Of a stretch of 50,890 nucleotides of DNA, positions 32,174 to 39,370 are shown piece after piece. The position numbers were made by a program, and so were the translations under genes. The stretch covers positions 1-50,890 of the IMG/VR virus record IMGVR_UViG_3300032278_004284. One strand, given 5' to 3'. This stretch comes from a virus. Under the pieces are notes generated by a model. The model was given only the letters and a program-made list of their open reading frames with translations, was not told the origin of the DNA and made no database searches. Positions within the stretch are counted from its first letter, which is position 1. Every line of letters starts with the position of its first letter.

Positions 32174-32425
32174 CTACCACGCCCGGCGACGATTGTCCCG
32201 TTTCATGGTCTCCTCATGTGGTTCAGGCAGGGTCCGGCGCGAGCGGTCAGTCAGACCGACCAGCTGGCACGTCCGGTGTCGCCGGCAGAAGAGGAGCCAC
32301 AAACAAAGCCGCCCGGCGGTGTGCTCCGAGGCTGATAGCTGCTGTTGCAGATTTGAGTGCCAAGGATATCCGGTGGGGAAGCAAAAGAATGAGACATGCT
32401 GCGCGTGGTAGGCGCTACTCATCAT
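32174..32425 (-). CDS. Doubtful small protein, 83 aa
   Basis: Minus-strand frame ending EPHEETMKRDNRRRAW. The second half (RLCLWLLFCRRHRTCQLVGL) has three cysteines and could be a small zinc-binding basic protein. No ribosome site or promoter is visible and composition is odd, so this is a weak call. A plus-strand frame in the same place is even less convincing. Confidence 0.25.
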   Translation of the reverse strand: MMSSAYHAQHVSFFCFPTGYPWHSNLQQQLSASEHTAGRLCLWLLFCRRHRTCQLVGLTDRSRRTLPEPHEETMKRDNRRRAW

Positions 32426-32666
32426 ACGTCAGACTCGGCTTGAAGCTGTCACCGATTTTCTGCAGTGGGCGGAGCTTCGACTTGACCGACGAGTGAATCA
32501 GTTTCTTTTCACCGAACGCCAGAAGCCAGTAGTAATACCGTCCCTGATTCTTCTGTTCGATCAGCCACACGTCGCAACGATACGCACAGCGGAAGTGGAG
32601 ACCGCGAAAATCTGCGTCTGTGGGGAATGCCGGAGCGATACGCTCAAAAGCTAGCTGAACATCCAC
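32415..32666 (-). CDS. Small protein of unknown function, 83 aa
   Basis: 83 residues (LAFERIAPAFPTDADFRGLH, then RYYYWLLAFGEKKLIHSSVK), a compact mixed alpha/beta sequence. The GTG start is eight bases after TGG-TAGACT, which itself overlaps the stop codon of the upstream gene. The family was not recognised. Confidence 0.55.
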   Translation of the reverse strand: MDVQLAFERIAPAFPTDADFRGLHFRCAYRCDVWLIEQKNQGRYYYWLLAFGEKKLIHSSVKSKLRPLQKIGDSFKPSLTYDE

Positions 32667-32672
32667 AGTGGG

Positions 32673-33098
32673 TCAGTCTACCAGCGAGCGAACCGACAAG
32701 CCAATTTGCCACCAGCGTCGTCGGAGAAGCGGCAGACGCTGCCAGGCACGAGGGAAACGGATGGGTCCGGATGTAAGCGTCGACGGAAAGCGGGCGGCGA
32801 TGCGTCCGGCCGCCTTTGCGTCGGCGATGGAGTACCGTCCGGTTTCGATGACGTTGATCAACTGACGGCATTGCTGCTCGGTGAGGTACCTGATGTGGCA
32901 CCGTTCAAGGTCGTGAATCTTCAGTATCCGCATCACGAGGAAGTACGCTTCACGACGGGTCAGTCGTCCGTCCTGCCAGAGCGGATCGAGCACGTCATGG
33001 GTCCGTTTCTTCATGCCTTTCGTGTGGACCTGACGCTGCTTCGGAGTCGGGCCAAACTCCCGGATGTGGGCCAGCAAGTCACGTTCAGCATCGGTCAC
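32673..33098 (-). CDS. Basic protein with zinc-finger-like features, unknown
   Basis: 141 residues. A conserved-looking first half (HTKGMKKRTHDVLDPLWQDG, then TRREAYFLVMRILKIHDLER) is followed by CHIRYLTEQQC and an Arg-rich C-terminus (RLPLLRRRWWQIGLS). Similar proteins occur in phages (zinc-finger-containing DUF3268-like), but the match is from memory of pattern. The GTG start lies seven bases after TGG-TACGAT. Confidence 0.5.
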   Translation of the reverse strand: MTDAERDLLAHIREFGPTPKQRQVHTKGMKKRTHDVLDPLWQDGRLTRREAYFLVMRILKIHDLERCHIRYLTEQQCRQLINVIETGRYSIADAKAAGRIAARFPSTLTSGPIRFPRAWQRLPLLRRRWWQIGLSVRSLVD

Positions 33099-33120
33099 GA
33101 CCGAAATCGTACCACAAAAT

Positions 33121-33147
33121 AAAACCTTGCCGGGGCCCCGAGCAAGG
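33121..33147 (-). terminator. Rho-independent terminator on the minus strand
   Basis: Minus strand: CCTTGC..GGGGCCCC..GCAAGG, a long GC-rich hairpin, followed by TTTTATTTT. It would stop leftward transcription entering from the 34-kb region before the gene at 33098. Confidence 0.7.
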
Positions 33148-33157
33148 AGTACTTTTC

Positions 33158-33256
33158 ATGAGTGACCAGAAAAGCGAGCAGACGATAACACAACTCGCCA
33201 TCGGTGTCACAACAGTTCTTTCCGCAGGTGATTCAGTCGCCAGGTCTTCCCCGTGA
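33158..33256 (+). CDS. Possible 32-aa peptide gene
   Basis: Plus strand: AAGGAG nine bases before ATG, then 32 codons (MSDQKSEQTITQLAIGVTTV). It has a canonical ribosome site on the strand where the following structured RNA is read. It is short, and no promoter is obvious upstream, so it may be chance. Confidence 0.3.
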   Translation: MSDQKSEQTITQLAIGVTTVLSAGDSVARSSP

Positions 33257-33520
33257 GAGGCGGTAACCGGGACTACGCTATACGCTCCCGTATCTTCCTG
33301 CAGGGATTGAAGACCGCTGACGCTGACGTGCCGGGCCGCAACAAAAACGGTCCACAGCGGATGGAAGCGGCGTCTTCGGGTTCGGACCCGGGAAGTGCGA
33401 TATGCCGGAACGGAGCCGGCACGCAGAGTAGCGAGGGCGAGTACCGACCAATCCGAGGTGAGAGAAGCCGCAAACGGACCCGGAAAAACTGCACCTTGGT
33501 GGAGAGGAGGCAGGCTGAAT
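33240..33520 (+). ncRNA. Structured non-coding region, 5' part
   Basis: Dense complementary segments on the plus strand: GGTCTTC with GAAGACC, CGGGA with TCCCG, CCGCTG with CAGCGG enclosing GGGCCG with CGGTCC (G-U pair), CTTCGGGT with ACCC..GAAG around a TCGG loop, and TGCCGG with CCGGCA. No reading frame on either strand looks real. The wobble pair favours the plus strand. Confidence 0.4.
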
Positions 33521-33688
33521 CAATTTGCTGAATCGTCGCTGTGTTACACTCGGTTGGCTCCATCCGGAAGAAATACAGCAGAGCATGTTAAATCCTAATG
33601 CAGTGCAAACCATGCCCGATGTTATATCGGAGTACAGTATCCGGGAATGTTCGCTGTTTGCTGACCAATGTGAAGCAGATTCAACGTC

Positions 33689-33718
33689 TTGCGCAAATCG
33701 TCGCTGTTGTGGTTTACT
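33689..33718 (+). promoter_or_regulatory. TTGCGC-family promoter inside the non-coding region
   Basis: Plus strand: TTGCGC (33689-33694), 18 bases, TTTACT (33713-33718). Transcription would start near 33725, just before the first long stem of the candidate RNA. Part of it (AATCGTCGCTGT) is repeated 160 bases upstream near 33532. Confidence 0.5.
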
Positions 33719-33724
33719 CTGCAT

Positions 33725-34078
33725 GAGTCTTCAGCCCCCGTGCAAACGGGGTAATCGGATTCATCTCCTTGTCTTTACGACAGCACCTCAGCCTTGGGCT
33801 GAGGTTGAGGGCTCCAAGAAGATTCACGCATGTAGCAGTGTGGCTGAATAGGTAAGCAACCGTCCCTGCGGTCAAGTAGGGTGCAAGTCCCTGCCACTGC
33901 TACAGCCGTGAGTGCTCTGTGCTGGTGTGGACAAAATAGGGATGCATGCCAACTGCTGACCTTGCGGAAAAGTCTGAAAGTCGAACCAAGTTCGGCAAAC
34001 GGTACGGGCGTTGGCTCTTAGCCTGTCAGAAGCCGTTAATGCAGCGTCGAAACCTGCCACCAGCCCACAGAGCACTCT
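33725..34078 (+). ncRNA. Candidate large structured RNA with tRNA-like cloverleaf
   Basis: About 350 bases without a credible gene. Helices in order: an outer stem TCTT.AGCCC with GGGCT..AAGA; hairpins CCCCG/CGGGG and CCTCAGCC-TTG-GGCTGAGG; a cloverleaf at 33832-33903 with nine-bp closing stem GTAGCAGTG/CACTGCTAC, a T-arm-like hairpin (GTAGGG-TGCAAGT-CCCTGC) and an ACCG/CGGT arm; and an 18-bp long-range stem (GAGTGCTCTGTG..CTGGTG with CACCAG..CACAGAGCACTC) closing 130 bases that hold CGAAC/GTTCG and AACGG/CCGTT. G-U pairs fit the plus strand. Giant phage RNAs such as GOLLD and ROOL are similar in setting, but identity is not shown. Confidence 0.5.
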
Positions 34079-34085
34079 TCCACGA

Positions 34086-34112
34086 CAAAAATGCTCCCCG
34101 TTGCCGAGGAGC
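34086..34112 (-). terminator. Terminator of the 71-aa gene
   Basis: Minus strand: eight-bp stem GCTCCTCG with CGGGGAGC (one G-U pair) around a GCAA tetraloop, then ATTTTTG. It follows the stop at 34122 and separates this gene from the structured RNA region. Confidence 0.85.
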
Positions 34113-34121
34113 GTGTCCGAG

Positions 34122-34337
34122 TCAGGCGACCTCCCAGTTGAGGATCGCATCACACGTTTGCTTTGCCACGAGCCGGTCGAATTCTCGATGACCGGTAATC
34201 TCTGGCGGGAAGCCTCCACGAGAGAGCCAATACATCAGGTTCTCGGCGTGTTCTTCAATGGCTTCCCACGCTTCGCAGTCGCTCTGCACTTGCTCGAAGG
34301 CTTCGGCGAGCAACTTCCACGTTGCGTTCGGGTCCAT
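34122..34337 (-). CDS. Small acidic protein of unknown function, 71 aa
   Basis: 71 residues from ATG with a good GGAGG site eight bases upstream. Mostly helical (TWKLLAEAFEQVQSDCEAWE, then EHAENLMYWLSRGGFPPEI). No family recognised. It is an independent unit with its own TTGCGC-like promoter at 34379-34407 and a terminator, between the structured RNA and the restriction genes. Confidence 0.7.
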   Translation of the reverse strand: MDPNATWKLLAEAFEQVQSDCEAWEAIEEHAENLMYWLSRGGFPPEITGHREFDRLVAKQTCDAILNWEVA

Positions 34338-34378
34338 GAGGCACCTCCGTCGTCAAAGGAAAAGAATCGGACGGGTTG

Positions 34379-34407
34379 AGAGTGCCTAACCTGTTACCGC
34401 TGCGCAA
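34379..34407 (-). promoter_or_regulatory. TTGCGC-family promoter of the 71-aa gene
   Basis: Minus strand: TTGCGC (34402-34407), 17 bases, CACTCT (34379-34384). The -10 box is poor, but the -35 box and spacing match the family. Confidence 0.4.
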
Positions 34408-34452
34408 CTTGAATTCTTGACGCATGCTAGCCAAAATGGCGGGGACCGGATT

Positions 34453-34500
34453 CATCAGTGGTTGCAGTTGGTAGCCGCGTGCCACTGATGTTTTGTTCTT
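34453..34500 (+). terminator. Terminator before the restriction gene
   Basis: Plus strand: nine-bp perfect stem CATCAGTGG with CCACTGATG and a 20-base loop, followed by TTTTGTTCTT. It would block rightward transcription, including any read-through from the structured RNA, from entering the restriction endonuclease gene. Confidence 0.6.
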
Positions 34501-34636
34501 CGTGAGCCAATGGGCCCAACGGAAGCCGATCCCCGCGGTGCAATTCCGCTGAGCAGAATTACCCGAGGATCGTACCACTGTCCGTTGCAAGTAGTCCAGG
34601 TTCGCTAAACCCAAGCGCAGTGGACGAACTCGGACT

Positions 34637-35749
34637 ATGGAAGGGTTTTCCTTACACCCAAATGTATATTCAACCGGAGCGGCAACCGGGCTTCTTCGAA
34701 TGCTCGAACAGGTCTGGGTTCGTGAACAGACTCCGGGAGATGGGACCATCTACATCATTTCGGGGTTCGCCAACTATAACGGCGGCGTACGATTCTTCGA
34801 GGTGTTCAGGGAGCACGTTGCAAACGGAGGTCGGATTGTCGCTATTCTAGGTGGCAGCACATCGCAACGGCTGTCCAGTAAACAAATCGTGGAGGAATTG
34901 CTGAATTGCGGTGCAGAAGTCCACCTGATCAACCGCAAGCGAATTCTGCACGCCAAGTGCTACGGGGCCGAGAATTCTGACGGCGAGCGACTGGTGGTCA
35001 CATCCGGGAACTTCACTGGACCTGGCATGGGGCAGAATGTCGAGGCTGCAGTCATTCTCGAACGGGAAACAACGTTGGGGATGGGGTTTTCCTGGCAGTC
35101 CATGGTCGATGGCATTCTGTCACAGTCATGGAACATATATACGCCGACGCTTGCCGACATGAATGCTCCGGCGTGGCAGCTTCTTTACGACGAATACGCC
35201 GGAACGGTCAAGCTCGATGAATCAGAAGAATCGACCATGGTCGTGCTTCTTGGCCACGCCGACACCGCGAGAATCCAAGCCCAACCAGGTACAAACGCCG
35301 GCAAAGGAACGCAGTATTTCTGGCTGAGCAAGGACTGTTATGACTTCTTCCCGCCGCTTACAATCCGCAATCAGCGAGGCCAGAAAGCGACGTTTTCCTG
35401 CCTGATTTCGATGTACTACATGGATTTGCAGGTGGTCGATCGCAAATGCCGGGTCACGTTCGAAGCAGAGAACAACTTAGACTTCCGTCTCGGCACTGGA
35501 GCACTTCGCTATTCCGGCGTTGCTAGCAATGGGGACCTCGCTGCCATCACACGTGTATCGGAAACAGAATATGAGCTTAGAATCTTCCGAAGTGGGACCC
35601 CTGAGTTTCAGCTATTGAGGCCCTACGCGATTCATGATATTGGTCATCAGGGAAAACAGTACGGATATCTCTCGAACGATGAATTTACCCATTTCACTGG
35701 AGTTCACGTTCCAGACACAACCACTACAGCAAATTTTGCTGAGAGTTGA
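34637..35749 (+). CDS. Phospholipase D-fold restriction endonuclease (BfiI/NgoFVII-like)
   Basis: 370 residues. The N-terminal half is a PLD-type nuclease domain: GTIYIISGFANYNGGVRFF, then the catalytic ILHAKCYG with His105 and Lys107, and VTSGNFTGPG (121-130) supplying the partner Asn. One HxK motif per chain means two chains form one active site, as in BfiI. The C-terminal 200 residues are beta-rich and probably the DNA recognition domain. Two methyltransferases encoded convergently downstream complete a type IIS-like system. No Shine-Dalgarno site is seen before ATG. Confidence 0.75.
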   Translation: MEGFSLHPNVYSTGAATGLLRMLEQVWVREQTPGDGTIYIISGFANYNGGVRFFEVFREHVANGGRIVAILGGSTSQRLSSKQIVEELLNCGAEVHLINRKRILHAKCYGAENSDGERLVVTSGNFTGPGMGQNVEAAVILERETTLGMGFSWQSMVDGILSQSWNIYTPTLADMNAPAWQLLYDEYAGTVKLDESEESTMVVLLGHADTARIQAQPGTNAGKGTQYFWLSKDCYDFFPPLTIRNQRGQKATFSCLISMYYMDLQVVDRKCRVTFEAENNLDFRLGTGALRYSGVASNGDLAAITRVSETEYELRIFRSGTPEFQLLRPYAIHDIGHQGKQYGYLSNDEFTHFTGVHVPDTTTTANFAES

Positions 35750-35755
35750 TAATCA

Positions 35756-35959
35756 ATGGCTGCAAAGAACAGAAACTCAAACGAAGAACTCGTTTTGAGT
35801 CATAAAGAGGTCGCAGAAATTCTAACTAGCCGAGGGTATCCAACCACTGCGAAAGTCGCTTGGCATCTAGAGAAGAGCGCTTTGAGGAAACTTGCAGAGA
35901 ATAAAGAAATCCGACAATGGGCTGTGGATGCCGGACTACCGGTCATCGACGACGATTAA
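35756..35959 (+). CDS. Small HTH-like protein in the restriction operon
   Basis: 67 residues, helical (ELVLSHKEVAEILTSRGYPT, then LEKSALRKLAENKEIRQWAV). It starts six bases after the endonuclease stop, so it shares the same mRNA, and its stop overlaps the stop of the convergent methyltransferase by four bases. It could be a DNA-binding subunit or control protein. The family is not recognised. Confidence 0.6.
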   Translation: MAAKNRNSNEELVLSHKEVAEILTSRGYPTTAKVAWHLEKSALRKLAENKEIRQWAVDAGLPVIDDD

Positions 35960-37518
35960 CGCTTGAGTACTACCAACTCTTCAGCGGTGATTGAATTGCT
36001 CCGGTGGACGTCGTATCGGTGATATGCATCGAAGGAGAGCATCTCTTCTAGAGTCCATCCTCGACTCTCAGCCACTTCAGCGAGAAGTGTCGGTGTCTGA
36101 ATAGTAATTTCTTTCTTCTGCAGCGTAGTTGTGTTTCGGCCTACGAGAAGGGCATACTTACCGCCCCGCTTAACTTGCGATCGGACGGTTTCGAACATCG
36201 TTGCCATCTCACCAAGGTAGGCATAGACTAATGATGGGACGTTCTTTCGCCGGAAGCCGTGTGAACTATGGTCAGCCAGGTCCAAGAGTTCCACGCAGAA
36301 TCGGTGGGCAGAATCGGGCAGCTCTTTCGTATTCTCGACCAGTTCGGCTTCCATCAAACGACGCTCGGCATCCGTAATCTCTCGATTGCCAATCAGGTCT
36401 TTTTCACGTCGCCGGATTTCGCTGGCTTCCATCAATCCCAGAACAGCGAGGCTCAACCGTTGAGTATCCATGTAAGGCAGTGCAGTTGCATAAGGCGGGC
36501 TTGTAATTGCAGCATCGAATGTTCGCCGACGCCCTTCGCCGAGAATTTTATGAACAGTATCACCGGCTACGCGGCAGTCGGACTCGATGGCAATCTGCTT
36601 GGTATTGTCCGAAGGAGACACGAATTCTCGAGCACGCCTGATAGTTGCAATCTTTGAGCGAATCGACTCTACAAAGAGCTCCAAAGCGGGGTAGGTGTCC
36701 TTCGGCTCTTTTCGTCGGCGTATTCGAAGGTCCTTTGGGTCCTGCAACGAAACGTCGCGGCAAATATCGCTGAGAATCACCTTGTAGATGTTGCGATGTG
36801 ACTCACAGCTGATGGCGTCGATTGCTTCTGTAATTTGTCGAATCTGGACGAGGACTGCTTTGGGAAACCAGCTCTGAAGATACTCAATGTTTGGCAGATA
36901 GCGCTTCCAGTCTCGACCATCGCATGCTTGCCCCTGGATGCGGCCTATAATCTGCTCCGATTCCTGCTGCAAGTCATTTGGATCTGCCTTGAACGCAGCG
37001 ACTTTGGCATTAGCAATCAGAACGCCCAAGGGGTTGATATCGAATCCAACGCAATTCCAGCCAATATGAGCGGACTCCAGGAGCGTCGTACCCGATCCGC
37101 AAAACGGGTCAAGGACCCATGATCCAGGCTTCAAGCCGAAGATGTTTCCAATGGCTCTTACGACCTGCGGATTGAACTTTCCACGGTATTCGTGAAGACC
37201 GTGAGCTGAATATCGGGTGCTTTGCCGTTTTAGTTCCGGAATTGGCTGCTTAACCGGAAACCACATCGAACCATTCGTGCCAGCTGACGCTTCCAGCTTT
37301 GTCTGATCAGGGACGATATTCGCATCTGAAGCCTGAGCGACTTTGAAGTACGTCAATCGAGACAGAGATGATTCATTCTTCCCCTTGAGTGGCACCGTGA
37401 TGAAGTCGTCCTCAGCTTCCGTTACTCGGCCAAAGAACGCAGCAGCTTCCCGCTCTGCGAGCATTCGCTCGTAGGGAAAGTATCGATAGCCGTGCCATAG
37501 CAGTTGTGCGTTGCTCAT
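35956..37518 (-). CDS. DNA methyltransferase 1 of the restriction system (SPPY type)
   Basis: 520 residues. The S-adenosylmethionine motif is LDPFCGSGTTLLE (136-148) and the catalytic motif is TSPPYATALPY (339-349), the form usual in N4-cytosine methyltransferases. EYRGKFNPQVVR (110-121) is a conserved family segment. It begins two bases after the second methyltransferase, so both are made from one mRNA. Two separate enzymes suit an asymmetric recognition site, each modifying one strand. Confidence 0.8.
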   Translation of the reverse strand: MSNAQLLWHGYRYFPYERMLAEREAAAFFGRVTEAEDDFITVPLKGKNESSLSRLTYFKVAQASDANIVPDQTKLEASAGTNGSMWFPVKQPIPELKRQSTRYSAHGLHEYRGKFNPQVVRAIGNIFGLKPGSWVLDPFCGSGTTLLESAHIGWNCVGFDINPLGVLIANAKVAAFKADPNDLQQESEQIIGRIQGQACDGRDWKRYLPNIEYLQSWFPKAVLVQIRQITEAIDAISCESHRNIYKVILSDICRDVSLQDPKDLRIRRRKEPKDTYPALELFVESIRSKIATIRRAREFVSPSDNTKQIAIESDCRVAGDTVHKILGEGRRRTFDAAITSPPYATALPYMDTQRLSLAVLGLMEASEIRRREKDLIGNREITDAERRLMEAELVENTKELPDSAHRFCVELLDLADHSSHGFRRKNVPSLVYAYLGEMATMFETVRSQVKRGGKYALLVGRNTTTLQKKEITIQTPTLLAEVAESRGWTLEEMLSFDAYHRYDVHRSNSITAEELVVLKR

Positions 37519-37520
37519 GT

Positions 37521-38675
37521 TTAACCAAGTCGAAAAACGACAATGCCTTCGCGTGCGATAGTTGCGTGGGACAAGTTGAATGACTTTCGATTCATGGCGA
37601 TGTTCCGGGTAGCCAAACCGACCTTGCGAAAACCATTGTGTTTTGCCGCCCGTTCCAGCAATGCTTCGTTGTCAATTTCACGGCCGTGAATGATGGAGCG
37701 ACCAACGACAAAGCATGCGTATGCTCCGTCTTTCATTACTTTGGCAAGCAAGGAAAAACACTGTTCCATCTGCCTTTCAAAGTCGTCCTCAGTCTGATGA
37801 TTCTTCTTGAAGTAGTGCGGCCTAGCACCAATCTCTGACGTCCTGACAGCAATCGGGTCCATTCCAAGCCAATACATTCTGTACTTGTGATAAAGCCAAT
37901 ACTCGTACGCATTCGGGTACGGTGGTGAGGTGACAACCAACCCAACTTTTTCTCGCACAGATTCTGGAGATACCTGCAGGATATCCTGGTTGATGAGGTT
38001 TACCCTTGGGTCGGAGGCGAAGAGGCTTGCTCCAATTTCAACTAAAGCGGAATCCACCACTGTGGCAGCACGAACAAATTGACTCCACACATCTTCCTGC
38101 GACAGAGACTTTTCAACCGCTGCGTACCGGGTATCGCTGTCTTGATTAGACACCCGTACAATAATGCTCGATAGAGCCACCTTTAGTGCGTCGCTGATAT
38201 CCCTTGACGGGACAGCGTTGATCTCGGTAACCAACGCTGCCAATGCTTCTTGAATCGGCTTTTGAAACCAATGGTCAAGACGGGGGATCTCGGGAATTTC
38301 GAACGTTCCTTCAGTAATCCTAATCTGAGCGGTTTCACACAGATGGCGGGCAACATTGGTGACTGAGGTACTTAGTGGTGTTGTTTTGACTTTCCCAATC
38401 AAGATTGCCAAAGGATGCAAGTCGATTCCAACCGCAGGCAGCCCCGCAGATACAGCTTCAACCAAAGTGGTTCCAGAGCCACAGAACGGGTCCAAGACAG
38501 CAGAGTCATCTCCTGGATGAAACAGGGAGATGAGTCCTCTAGGAATCTGTGGTATGAACCGAGCTGGATACGGATGTATCCGGTGTGGTCCGGTATTGGT
38601 CTTTGCGTCAGCAAAGTCCCAGCAAATGGAACGCAGCTTCTCTTCAACGTTCCTGACTTCGAGCTGACTTGTCAC
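37521..38675 (-). CDS. DNA methyltransferase 2 of the restriction system (SPPY type)
   Basis: 384 residues. Motifs: HPYPARFIPQIPRGL (34-48), VLDPFCGSGTTLVEA (60-74) and TSPPYPNAYEY (249-259), again of N4-cytosine type. It shares the layout of its neighbour but is clearly a different sequence. The start overlaps the stop of the RHH gene by four bases, so the regulator and both methyltransferases form one operon from a TTGACA promoter. Confidence 0.8.
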   Translation of the reverse strand: MTSQLEVRNVEEKLRSICWDFADAKTNTGPHRIHPYPARFIPQIPRGLISLFHPGDDSAVLDPFCGSGTTLVEAVSAGLPAVGIDLHPLAILIGKVKTTPLSTSVTNVARHLCETAQIRITEGTFEIPEIPRLDHWFQKPIQEALAALVTEINAVPSRDISDALKVALSSIIVRVSNQDSDTRYAAVEKSLSQEDVWSQFVRAATVVDSALVEIGASLFASDPRVNLINQDILQVSPESVREKVGLVVTSPPYPNAYEYWLYHKYRMYWLGMDPIAVRTSEIGARPHYFKKNHQTEDDFERQMEQCFSLLAKVMKDGAYACFVVGRSIIHGREIDNEALLERAAKHNGFRKVGLATRNIAMNRKSFNLSHATIAREGIVVFRLG

Positions 38676-38869
38676 TCTGATCCTCGCAATCCTCTGAACA
38701 ACGGAGACTGAGTTTTCAGATATTGGTCTACGGCTTCACGAACCACCCAAGCCACGGAAACTTTCTTCTTCTCGGCGATTCGTTCAAGCTCTGCGTAGTC
38801 CTCTGTCGGAACACTCACTGTTGTTCTGATGGATTTCTTTTGGTCTTTCGAGACCTCGGACTTCGCCAT
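38672..38869 (-). CDS. Ribbon-helix-helix regulator of the restriction-modification operon
   Basis: 65 residues from the ATG (MAKSEVSKDQ) that has a GAGGAG site; an earlier start adds five residues. The core IRTTVSVPTEDYAELERIA and VSVAWVVREAVDQYL is a standard CopG/MetJ-type ribbon-helix-helix. It is first in the methyltransferase operon, and TGCATCA/TGATGCA operator sites lie inside its own promoter, so autorepression is likely. Confidence 0.75.
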   Translation of the reverse strand: MAKSEVSKDQKKSIRTTVSVPTEDYAELERIAEKKKVSVAWVVREAVDQYLKTQSPLFRGLRGSE

Positions 38870-38889
38870 GAGCAATCTCCTCAATAGAT

Positions 38890-38924
38890 TGCATCATTGT
38901 GCATCACCCTGATGCACCTGTCAA
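38890..38924 (-). promoter_or_regulatory. TTGACA promoter with palindromic operator
   Basis: Minus strand: TTGACA (38919-38924), 17 bases, CACAAT (38896-38901). The spacer is filled by a perfect palindrome, GTGCATCA-CCC-TGATGCAC on the plus strand (38899-38917). A third half-site TGCATCA at 38890-38896 is ten bases away. Likely operator of the RHH protein. Confidence 0.7.
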
Positions 38925-38961
38925 CTGCAACCGGGGTCCGGGTCGTGGCAGTCTACTGAGC

Positions 38962-39297
38962 ATGGCCCGTCCAGACATCACCGAAGCCGAAGTTCAGGCG
39001 GCGTGCCTGGAGTTCCTCGCCGCATACCGCATCTTCCATTGGCGACAGAACCAAGGCGCAATCCCGCTACCCGATGGTGGTTACCGCCGCTTCAATGGCA
39101 TGAAGGGGCAATCCGACATCATCGGCATCTGCCCGGACGGTCGGTTTCTCGCAATCGAGGTGAAGCGGCCGGGGAAGAAGCCGACCAAAGAGCAAGACGA
39201 GTTCTTGGAGCACATCGCGAACAACGGAGGTGTGGCTACGTGGGTTTCCTCAGTCGACGAACTGGAAGCCGATCTACGTGAAGCTGGGATTATTTGA
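38962..39297 (+). CDS. VRR-NUC type nuclease
   Basis: 111 residues from ATG (MARPDITEAEVQ). The compact PD-(D/E)XK fold shows QNQGAIPLPDGGYRRF, then KGQSDIIGICPDGRFLAIEV with the catalytic Asp and Glu-x-Lys (EVKRPG), and KPTKEQDEFLEHIANNGG. These stand-alone VRR-NUC proteins are common in phage replication regions and act on branched DNA. It is divergent from the RHH operon. Confidence 0.85.
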   Translation: MARPDITEAEVQAACLEFLAAYRIFHWRQNQGAIPLPDGGYRRFNGMKGQSDIIGICPDGRFLAIEVKRPGKKPTKEQDEFLEHIANNGGVATWVSSVDELEADLREAGII

Positions 39298-39335
39298 CTT
39301 GAAGTAGCGAAGCGTAGACAGAAAGAAAAAAACTC

Positions 39336-39364
39336 TTGCGCTCAGGTATAGGTTCCTCTACGCT
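39336..39364 (+). promoter_or_regulatory. TTGCGC-family promoter giving a leaderless mRNA
   Basis: Plus strand: TTGCGC (39336-39341), 17 bases, TACGCT (39359-39364), six bases, ATG (39371). Confidence 0.6.
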
Positions 39365-39370
39365 TGGAGC

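Noticed and set aside
33278-33724. 148-codon minus-strand reading frame in the structured region
   Set aside because: No ribosome site, no motif, and biased composition from the GC-rich stems; it overlaps conserved-looking helices.
33832-33903. A working tRNA gene
   Set aside because: The cloverleaf has a nine-bp closing stem, a six-bp T-arm, a six-base anticodon-like loop and a mismatched D-stem; it cannot be a standard tRNA, although it folds like one.
33868-33905. Cobalamin riboswitch or group II intron (GGTGCAAGTCC-like and GCCACTG motifs)
   Set aside because: Both families contain such words, but there is no B12 box in the right order, no intron domain V and no reverse transcriptase or cobalamin gene nearby.
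34255-34749. 164-codon minus-strand gene
   Set aside because: It overlaps the well-supported 34122-34337 gene, a plus-strand terminator and the start of the endonuclease gene; composition is unlike a protein.
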